From: Coriobacteriales bacterium
Lineage (GTDB): Bacteria > Actinomycetota > Coriobacteriia > Coriobacteriales > UBA8131
Length of the DNA: 7,644 nt
Reading direction: 5' to 3'
NCBI GenBank assembly: GCA_031263665.1
Contig: JAISFJ010000157.1
Span: 1-7,644 of the forward strand
Below the pieces are notes generated by a model that worked only from the letters and a program-made list of their open reading frames with translations, did no database searches and was not told the DNA's origin. Positions 1-5,262 of this stretch are shown here, in pieces (position 1 is the stretch's first letter; each line of letters opens with the position of its first letter). A program made the translations under genes and the position numbers.

Positions 1-1029
1 GAAGATTCAGAAGAAGAAAGCCAGCAAGAAGAAGAGGGCCACCGGGAGGAGGAAGAAGACGGACAAAGCAGCTATCCAATTGGTTTTCTTGATGATCAGA
101 AAGATTGGGAACACGCGGAACCCCCGAAATCCTCAGACAAAATGCGTAATTCGATTGATTTCCGTAAGACGATGGAAACGTCAGGGCCCAGGGGTGGTGG
201 TTTTCTGCCACCTCCTCTTGAGCCTCGGATCCCGCGCCCCGTAAAAACTGCAACACATAAATTCCAACCGGGGAAGGATTGGGAAGTTGTGAAACCAATG
301 AAACGCGTGCCGAAGCAACCTGTGCAGTCGAAGCACGTGGTTGTTGCGAAGAAGAATGTTACAATTGAACGTAGGCAGGGTCCCAAACGAACACTGTCTG
401 AATTGGTCGCGATGATGAGGGAGAAGGAATGGGAGAACCAACAATCGGCCATTGAAGGTATTCAGGAAGTGATGGAGACGAATCCATCGCAAGTGATGCC
501 GTTTTGCAAGGAGGTCTGGTTGAATCTGATTGATTTGGTGGCGTCGCCGCGGACGATGTTGGCCAACAATGCGCTGCAATTTTCCGGAAGTGTCTACGTG
601 CAATTTGCTCAAATTTTGGCTCCGTTAACGCCGCAGTTTATCGTGACTTTGTTCAATTTGACTTGCTCAAGTCATCAGTTTATCGGGGATGGAGCGGCAT
701 CTGTTCTTTGCAAGATTTCTGAAAAGAGTCCACGTAGCCGCGTGTTTAATTCGTTTATTGCCGGAGCCAAGCACAGAAATCCAGTTGCGAGGAATAGAGC
801 GATCCAATGCTTGGCGATATTGGTGGATCAGGGGAGACTTGAAGATGATGAAATGGGGAATTTGATCAAAGTCATAGTTCCACTGCTGAGGGACACAAAA
901 TCTGAATCTAGAGAGGCTGCGAGGAACCTGCTTAAGTCGATATCGAAAGATGACAGGTTCTTTCCGCTGGCTCAGAAGCTTATCCCGAAGCTGGAGGATT
1001 TCAAGGAGATGAAGAGACTGATTGAATAA
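1..1029 (+). CDS. TOG/HEAT-repeat (CLASP/crescerin-like) protein, eukaryotic type, 5'-partial
   Basis: The frame is open from base 1 to TAA at 1027-1029 (342 codons, true start off the left edge); the first ATG at 142 is internal to the open frame. Residues 1-47 are glutamate-rich and disordered, then comes a Gly/Pro-rich and a basic linker to about residue 128. Residues ~130-327 look like one TOG domain of paired amphipathic HEAT helices. The segment MREKEW-ENQQSAIEG (residues ~139-153) resembles the first TOG helix hairpin, whose loop tryptophan contacts tubulin in the family. HRNPVARNRAIQCLA is a further HEAT helix typical of TOGs. Such proteins bind tubulin and regulate microtubules or cilia in eukaryotes. 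Arginine is AGA/AGG in 12 of 22 cases after codon 48, unlike the genes downstream. I infer a protist nuclear gene. A eukaryote-like gene in a bacterial symbiont is the alternative. The domain call is from pattern recognition, not a profile search. Confidence 0.72.
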   Translation, partial: EDSEEESQQEEEGHREEEEDGQSSYPIGFLDDQKDWEHAEPPKSSDKMRNSIDFRKTMETSGPRGGGFLPPPLEPRIPRPVKTATHKFQPGKDWEVVKPMKRVPKQPVQSKHVVVAKKNVTIERRQGPKRTLSELVAMMREKEWENQQSAIEGIQEVMETNPSQVMPFCKEVWLNLIDLVASPRTMLANNALQFSGSVYVQFAQILAPLTPQFIVTLFNLTCSSHQFIGDGAASVLCKISEKSPRSRVFNSFIAGAKHRNPVARNRAIQCLAILVDQGRLEDDEMGNLIKVIVPLLRDTKSESREAARNLLKSISKDDRFFPLAQKLIPKLEDFKEMKRLIE

Positions 1030-1068
1030 CATTGGTGTGTCCCTCCAACGAGGGATACATCAATGTTA
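1027..1068 (+). repeat. 19-bp stem-loop starting on the TOG gene's stop codon
   Basis: The left arm 1027-1045 pairs with 1050-1068 around a CAAC tetraloop. Of 19 positions, 17 are Watson-Crick and the other two are G-U pairs when read as + strand RNA. The left arm begins with the TAA stop itself. No T-tract follows, so it is not a standard bacterial intrinsic terminator. It may be a 3'-UTR hairpin of the TOG mRNA. A TAAA at 1071-1074 follows directly and could be a polyadenylation signal if the host is a parabasalid, where UAAA serves this role. That link is inference. Confidence 0.6.
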
Positions 1069-1111
1069 TGTAAACTTGAGAATCATATTTTAGATTCATT
1101 TTGCGATAGCC

Positions 1112-1148
1112 AATGTGCAGGTCTTTTCAATAATGGACCTGGGACATT
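1112..1148. repeat. Imperfect hairpin in the junction region
   Basis: AATGT (1112-1116) pairs with ACATT (1144-1148), and CAGGTC (1118-1123) pairs with GACCTG (1136-1141), with a G/GG internal loop and a 12-nt apical loop. The hairpin lies between two direct copies of TCATTTTGC (1096-1104 and 1169-1177). Apart from this and the hairpin at 1027, I see no gene or recognisable signal in 1030-1208, which is AT-richer than the DNA on its right. Confidence 0.35.
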
Positions 1149-1226
1149 CTACCATCATAATTGGTCGCTCATTTTGCAGGGAATGTCACTTGAGTCGAAT
1201 TGACTTAGTTTGTTCGAATCAACACG

Positions 1227-2036
1227 ATGGGCGAAAAAGATATCAACTACATTTTGCAGACACGTGCCGAAAACGGATGGGATGCCGATGAGGCCAACCT
1301 GCGAAGCGACTGGCTCGGACACCGCAAGGTAGACTGGTGGTGGCTCCGCTCGTCTGGTGAAGATGGATTACACGCCGTATATATTAACGATGTTGGCGAT
1401 ATTGAAACCTCGGGTACTCTCGTCTACCACAACGCCGGTGTACGTCCTGCCATGTGGGTGATGCTCAATGCGGCCGAGACAGGCGAAACCAGCACCTCGC
1501 TTGCGTCACAACAGGACCTCATTCAAAATGGTGATGAGGTGGCATTCGGTCAGTATGGCGGGCAATCCATTATCTGGCAGTGCCTGGCAGTCGAAGACGA
1601 CTGGGCCCTCTTATTGAGCAGGGAGATACTGTTTGAGAGCTCCTACATTGCCCCGGATTTTTACGGTGACCAAAACCTTCTCGAATGGGCCGACAGCGAT
1701 ATCCGTACAACCTTGAACAATGCTTTCCTTAGCGACTTCAGCGACGATGACCTGGCGAAGGTTAAGGAGACACAGATTAACGGCTATCGAGAAAGTACGG
1801 TTGACCGGGTATTTCTCCTGAGCGAAGACGAAGCGTATCGCTATCTTCCCAATGCGAAGGATAGGGAGGCCCGTTACCACGGCGTACCCACAAAATGGTT
1901 TCTTAAAAGCGATGGGGCTTTTGAAGGGTATCGGATTTGTGTATATGAGGATGGCAGTATCCCCAAAGTCGATGGTGGAGGCGTCTTCGGTACCGCCGGC
2001 GTGCGCCCCGCTTTATGGTTGAGTCTGCAATCGTGA
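1227..2036 (+). CDS. Protein with two DUF6273-like units, 5'-truncated
   Basis: The protein is 269 aa from the first ATG. Unit 2 (residues ~100-269) appears complete: GDEVAFGQYGG, then W-x-DSDIRTTLNNAFLSDFS (154-172), DRVFLLS (193-199), KWFLKSDG (223-230) and a closing GVRPALW (258-264). Unit 1 has only the second half: WWWLRSSG (37-44), YINDVGDI and GVRPAMW (71-77). This order matches DUF6273, a domain of unknown function common in proteins of anaerobic gut bacteria. The ATG lacks a Shine-Dalgarno site, and in-frame codons from 1209 (FVRINTMGEKD) still line up with VDRVFLLSEDE of unit 2. The real protein therefore probably began further upstream and the gene is cut near 1209, next to eukaryotic-type DNA. 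No signal peptide is visible in what remains. The gene converges on ade. I cannot assign a function. Confidence 0.65.
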   Translation: MGEKDINYILQTRAENGWDADEANLRSDWLGHRKVDWWWLRSSGEDGLHAVYINDVGDIETSGTLVYHNAGVRPAMWVMLNAAETGETSTSLASQQDLIQNGDEVAFGQYGGQSIIWQCLAVEDDWALLLSREILFESSYIAPDFYGDQNLLEWADSDIRTTLNNAFLSDFSDDDLAKVKETQINGYRESTVDRVFLLSEDEAYRYLPNAKDREARYHGVPTKWFLKSDGAFEGYRICVYEDGSIPKVDGGGVFGTAGVRPALWLSLQS

Positions 2037-2057
2037 ATTTTCCAGTCCATGTTATTC

Positions 2058-2104
2058 GGGACATAAAGGGGACGGTTTATTTATGTTCTTCCCCTTTATG
2101 TCTC
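2058..2104. repeat. Palindromic hairpin repeat between convergent genes
   Basis: GACATAAAGGGGA (2060-2072) pairs perfectly with 2090-2102. A G-U and a G-C pair (2059/2103 and 2058/2104) lengthen the stem to 15 on the + strand, with a 17-nt T-rich loop. It sits 21 bp after the DUF6273-like gene's stop and 9 bp after the ade stop on the other strand, a position suited to a bidirectional transcript end. Neither side has a clear U-tract. It shares the pattern GGGACA-N4-GGGGACGG with the hairpin at 7548, so I call it a dispersed REP-like repeat that may also serve as a terminator. Confidence 0.6.
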
Positions 2105-2113
2105 GCTGGGTGG

Positions 2114-3922
2114 TTAGGTTTCGTCGCAGTTTAGGGGTACGAACTTAAAGTGGGTGCAGTCGACGAGGCCTCGGTTGGTGAGGCGTAGTTCTGGGAGGCA
2201 GGCGAGGGGGATGAGGGCCATCGTCATGAAGGGGGAGGCGATGGAGCAGCCGATGGTCTGCCAGGCCTGTTCGAGTTCATCCACCAAAGCGGACATCTCG
2301 GGTGCGCTTTTATCGTTCATGAGCCCCGCGATGGGGAGGGGGACGTGGCCGAGCACCATGCCGCCCCGTACCGCGACCATGCCGCCGCCGCTTTTGATGA
2401 GCGTATTGGCGGCGAGCGCCATGTCTTCGTCGTTGGTGCCCATGACCAGGAGATTGTGCGCGTCGTGGGCGACGGTGGAGGCCAAGGCGCCGTCGCGGAT
2501 GCCAAAACCTTTAGTAAATCCATAGCCAACGCTTCCCGTTTTATGGTGTCTTTCAAAGACAAAGGTTTTGAGTATATCCTGTTCAACGTCGGATTCCAGT
2601 TTGCCGCAAACCACGGGTAAGCTCACGTGGCGCTCGAAGGTTCCCACGTGCTCGGGGATGATTTCGATGGCGCGCACCTGAGCGCTTAAAGCGGCGGGCA
2701 CAGGGGCCGCGACGGCAAAGGAGTCGGCTGTGATGGCGTCACGTACGTGCATGGAATCGAGCACCCACTCTGGATAGACAAAAGGTTTAAGCTCAAAGGT
2801 GAGTGCGCCGTTTTCGGCCACAAGCTCGCCGTCGATGAGTACGCGGGTGACTTTTAGCGTGTCGAGTCCGTCGAGAAAAACGATGTCCGCGCATTTGCCG
2901 GGTGTGATGGAGCCCAGCTCGTGGTCCATGCGAAAACAGGTTGCTGTGTTGATGGTCACCATCTGTAAGGCGGTGAGTACGTCGATGCCTTCTTCAACAG
3001 CGCGCCGAATGAGATGGTCTACGTGTCCGTGTTCGACCAGCGTGTGGGGGTGAGTGTCATCTGAGACAAGACAGGCAAAGCGTGTATCGACCTCGCCCGA
3101 CGTGATAGCCTCAGCCAGTGCGGACAAATCGCGCCAGGCCGAGCCTTCGCGAAACATCGCGTACATCCCCAACCGCATCTTGGCGAGCGCGTCTTTGGCG
3201 CGCGTCGATTCGTGGCAGCAACGGATGCCGCTGGCGATATAGGCGTTGAGGCCGCGGTCGGTTTCTGGCATGGAGTAGTGGCCGGTCACCACCTTGTCGG
3301 CGGCAAGTGTGGCGGCTACTTCGCCGTGCGCGTGGTCGCTTCCCGCAAGGATTCCCGGGAAGTTCATCATCTCGCCTAAGCCGACGACGCTGGGCCATTC
3401 CATGGTGCGCGCGATGTCTTGGGGGCCAATTTGTGCGCCAGTGTCCTCAAAGCCGGGTACCGCCGGTACGCAGGAAGGGGTGGTAATCATCGATTTGAGC
3501 GGGGTGCGTTGGCCGTCGGCGTCCATGACCTCAACGCCTGGCAGCCCCAACACATTGCAGATTTCGTGCGGGTCCATATAGATGCCCACCGTGCCGTGAG
3601 GGATGACCGCGCGGGCATATTCGCTCACGCCCATCATCGAGCTTTCAACGTGGATATGCCCGTCCAAAAATCCCGGTGCGATATAGCCGCCTCTGGCATC
3701 GATAACCCGTGTCTGCTCACCGATGGTGTGAGATGCCTCACCAAGGTAGGCGATGCGCCCTTCTGCTATCGCGACATCGACGCCTTCCTGTATCTCGCGG
3801 GTGCAGACGTTGATGAGTTTTGCGTCCTTGATTACGGTATCCGCAAAAGCTGTGCCCTGTGCCACCGCGGCCAATTTCTGAGTAACGTCCCACAACGGCG
3901 TCTTGCAAAAGGTGTTGAGCAT
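2114..3922 (-). CDS. ade: Adenine deaminase (adenine aminohydrolase, EC 3.5.4.2)
   Basis: The protein is 602 aa, close to the usual ~575-600 aa of bacterial Ade. It converts adenine to hypoxanthine and ammonia in cytosolic purine salvage. It belongs to the metal-dependent amidohydrolase superfamily. The metal-site motif appears as GHIHVESS (88-95), followed by MDPHE (116-120), GLGEMMN (181-187), GHYSM (214-218), CCHEST (235-240) and SDDTHPHT (287-294). PGKCADI (341-347) marks the return to the composite beta-sandwich. The C-terminal Ade-specific part has ERHHKTG (457-463), GYGFTKGFGIRDGA and AHDAHN (485-490), all as in the family. All metal and catalytic positions that I recognise are present, so the enzyme should be active. 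The ATG at 3922 is supported by a strong Shine-Dalgarno site. The gene runs opposite to the por operon and appears to be transcribed alone. Confidence 0.95.
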   Translation of the reverse strand: MLNTFCKTPLWDVTQKLAAVAQGTAFADTVIKDAKLINVCTREIQEGVDVAIAEGRIAYLGEASHTIGEQTRVIDARGGYIAPGFLDGHIHVESSMMGVSEYARAVIPHGTVGIYMDPHEICNVLGLPGVEVMDADGQRTPLKSMITTPSCVPAVPGFEDTGAQIGPQDIARTMEWPSVVGLGEMMNFPGILAGSDHAHGEVAATLAADKVVTGHYSMPETDRGLNAYIASGIRCCHESTRAKDALAKMRLGMYAMFREGSAWRDLSALAEAITSGEVDTRFACLVSDDTHPHTLVEHGHVDHLIRRAVEEGIDVLTALQMVTINTATCFRMDHELGSITPGKCADIVFLDGLDTLKVTRVLIDGELVAENGALTFELKPFVYPEWVLDSMHVRDAITADSFAVAAPVPAALSAQVRAIEIIPEHVGTFERHVSLPVVCGKLESDVEQDILKTFVFERHHKTGSVGYGFTKGFGIRDGALASTVAHDAHNLLVMGTNDEDMALAANTLIKSGGGMVAVRGGMVLGHVPLPIAGLMNDKSAPEMSALVDELEQAWQTIGCSIASPFMTMALIPLACLPELRLTNRGLVDCTHFKFVPLNCDET

Positions 3923-3927
3923 AGCCG

Positions 3928-3934
3928 ACCTCCT
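3928..3934 (-). promoter_or_regulatory. Ribosome binding site of ade
   Basis: On the minus strand AGGAGGT lies 5 nt upstream of the ATG at 3922, a near-perfect Shine-Dalgarno match that fixes the ade start and shows the gene is bacterial. I found no convincing -10/-35 pair or purine riboswitch further upstream. Confidence 0.85.
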
Positions 3935-4053
3935 CTGTCTTCTGTCTTTGTCATGCTATGATAACGCACTTCCAGCTTGGGAACAGCGCCTTACACCGAA
4001 AACGACGCACCGTGTGGACAGTGCGCCAAGCGCTATGCCAGTAAATGGGCCGC

Positions 4054-4083
4054 TTGACCGCTATTCTGGTTTTCTGACATACC
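4054..4083 (+). promoter_or_regulatory. Candidate sigma-70-type promoter for the por operon
   Basis: TTGACC (4054-4059) is followed after 18 bp by CATACC (4078-4083). The -35 box fits 5 of 6 consensus bases but the -10 box only 3 of 6. Transcription from here would start near 4090 and carry the whole inverted repeat 4101-4259 in the por leader. The assignment is weak because of the poor -10. Confidence 0.3.
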
Positions 4084-4100
4084 GCTTTTGATACACGCTT

Positions 4101-4259
4101 GTGCTCTGTTAAGTCTAAAATTGCCGTTAGATGCTTAGCTCATTTTTCACAGTGCAAGGCGGACGAAGGAGCCCTACTGGTGGTAATGCGACTGAGGACA
4201 ACGCAGCAATGTGGAAAAGGAGCAAGCAGATAATGGTAGTTTTAGACGTAACAGAGCAC
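4101..4259. repeat. MITE-like 159-bp inverted repeat upstream of porC
   Basis: The left arm 4101-4155 matches the reverse complement of 4206-4259 over about 55 columns with roughly 45 identities and one gap. The outermost 11 bp (GTGCTCTGTTA) and then GTCTAAAA are identical in both arms. The ~50-bp centre (4156-4205) shows no clear symmetry and encodes no transposase. Only a TT flanks both sides, so a target duplication is not established. The layout fits a miniature inverted-repeat element or the fused ends of a deleted insertion sequence. It fills most of the por 5' region, ending 28 bp before the porC ATG. In + strand RNA it would fold into a long hairpin. I cannot name the family. Confidence 0.65.
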
Positions 4260-4287
4260 TTATCGACTTCCGTGGAAGGGAGATGCT

Positions 4288-4863
4288 ATGCGGGAATTGG
4301 TTGAGATTCGTTGGCACGCCCGCGCAGGGCAAGGTGCGGTAACGGCCTCAAAATTGTTAGCCGAAACAGCACTTATGCAAGGGCAATATATTCAAGCTAT
4401 GCCGGAGTACGGACCCGAACGTACCGGTGCTCCGCTCAAGGCCTATACCCGGGTCAGCGATAGCAGCATTGAGCTCCATAACAACATCGTGACCCCCGAT
4501 ATTGTGGTGATTTTGGACGATACGCTCTTGTCTTTTGTCGATGTGCTTGAGGGCATCAGGGACGGGGGCACCGTCATCATCAATACCCGGATGGACGCCG
4601 ACGAGGTTCGCTCCATTCTCAGCGCGCCGTCCTCTCTCAAAATCGCTACGGTCGACGCGAGCGGCATCGCGCTTCGGACCATCAAGCGCGACATTCCCAA
4701 CACGCCCATCGTCGGTGTGTTGGCCGAAGTGACCAAGGTGGTACCCGTAGACGCGCTCAGGCAAAATCTTATCCATACCTTTAGCAAAAAGTTCGCCCAG
4801 GAGGTCATTGACGCCAATCTTGCGTCGGTTGATGAGGCAATCAAGGAGGTGAAGGTGGCGTGA
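4288..4863 (+). CDS. porC: Pyruvate:ferredoxin oxidoreductase, gamma subunit
   Basis: The protein is 191 aa, the usual length for the free gamma subunit (also called PorG) of 2-oxoacid:ferredoxin oxidoreductases. The family's N-terminal signature is present: RWHARAGQGAVTASKLLAE (residues 8-26), then PEYGPERTGAPLKAYTRVSD (39-58), which lies in the region that contacts CoA in related enzymes. DIVVILDDTLL (71-81) and GGTVIINTR (93-101) form the Rossmann-like core. It joins the alpha, beta and delta subunits in the cytosolic enzyme that splits pyruvate with CoA into acetyl-CoA and CO2. GGGAG (4278-4282) lies 5 nt before the ATG. The gene opens the operon and its stop codon overlaps the porD start (GTGA). 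Sequence alone does not fully exclude another 2-oxoacid, though gene order and PorA favour pyruvate. Confidence 0.9.
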   Translation: MRELVEIRWHARAGQGAVTASKLLAETALMQGQYIQAMPEYGPERTGAPLKAYTRVSDSSIELHNNIVTPDIVVILDDTLLSFVDVLEGIRDGGTVIINTRMDADEVRSILSAPSSLKIATVDASGIALRTIKRDIPNTPIVGVLAEVTKVVPVDALRQNLIHTFSKKFAQEVIDANLASVDEAIKEVKVA

Positions 4864-5261
4864 GTAAAACGAGCACAGCGAGCACAGCAAGCACGACGAG
4901 TACGACGAGCACAGCACAGCCCGACACGGCCAGGCCAGCACGGGAGTTTACGTGGGACGTCTCGGATTTTGACAACTGGAAAGCCGAGCAGTTTCCCCAG
5001 GGATGCATCGCCATCGAAAGCGGCAACTCGCTCCAGTATCTTACGGGCGGGTGGCGTTCCAATCGCCCTGTTTGGGCGCAGGACAAATGTAAAAACTGTA
5101 TGTTTTGCTGGATTAGCTGCCCTGATTCTTCCATACTCGTCGCCGATGGCGAGATGATAGGTATCGATTATGACCATTGCAAAGGCTGCGGCATCTGCGT
5201 GACGGAATGTCCCTTTGACGCGCTGAGCATGGTTTCTGAAAATGAGGCGAAAGGAGCCTGA
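4860..5261 (+). CDS. porD: Pyruvate:ferredoxin oxidoreductase, delta (2x[4Fe-4S] ferredoxin-like) subunit
   Basis: The protein is 133 aa and starts with GTG inside the porC stop (GTGA overlap); AAGGAGGT at 4843-4850 lies 9 nt upstream. The C-terminal half holds two classical 4Fe-4S motifs, CKNCMFCWISCP (Cys 77, 80, 83, 87) and CKGCGICVTECP (Cys 107, 110, 113, 117). These form the bacterial-ferredoxin-type wire that carries electrons from the TPP/cluster site in PorB to external ferredoxin. Residues ~36-75 (FDNWKAEQFPQG, SLQYLTGGWRSNRPVW) match the usual PorD lead-in. The first ~20 residues are an unusual Ser/Thr/Ala run encoded by a 9-bp tandem repeat, making the protein longer than the ~100 aa typical of PorD. 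This tail is probably disordered and dispensable. Translational coupling to porC is likely. Confidence 0.92.
   Translation: MSKTSTASTASTTSTTSTAQPDTARPAREFTWDVSDFDNWKAEQFPQGCIAIESGNSLQYLTGGWRSNRPVWAQDKCKNCMFCWISCPDSSILVADGEMIGIDYDHCKGCGICVTECPFDALSMVSENEAKGA
4871..4920 (+). repeat. 9-bp tandem repeat in the start of porD
   Basis: Five adjacent 9-bp units start at 4871, 4880, 4889, 4898 and 4907, followed by a partial ACAGC (4916-4920). Three units are GAGCACAGC and two are variants (AAGCACGAC, GAGTACGAC). The period is a multiple of three, so gain or loss of units changes only the number of Ser-Thr-Ala/Thr triplets in PorD and leaves the reading frame intact. Confidence 0.85.
5251..5256 (+). 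promoter_or_regulatory. Ribosome binding site deciding the porA start
   Basis: AAGGAG lies 6 nt before ATG 5263. An in-frame ATG at 5242 would overlap the porD end and lacks such a site, so 5263 is preferred. The porD stop ends at 5261, leaving a 1-nt gap. Confidence 0.85.
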
Positions 5262-5262
5262 C

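Noticed and set aside
1227..2036. Possible diversity-generating retroelement target, since the closing GVRPA(L/M)W segments recall C-type-lectin-like variable proteins
   Set aside because: No reverse transcriptase, template repeat or adenine-biased variable repeat is in the window.
3419..3961. A 180-codon open frame on the plus strand opposite ade
   Set aside because: It lies opposite the well-supported ade N-terminal half and its divergent upstream region and has no recognisable motif.
3935..4050. Possible purine riboswitch upstream of ade
   Set aside because: The conserved purine-aptamer core and flanking pairing are not visible on the minus strand here.
4101..4259. Complete insertion sequence or CRISPR array
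   Set aside because: There is no transposase coding capacity and no regularly spaced direct repeats; only one pair of inverted arms is present.
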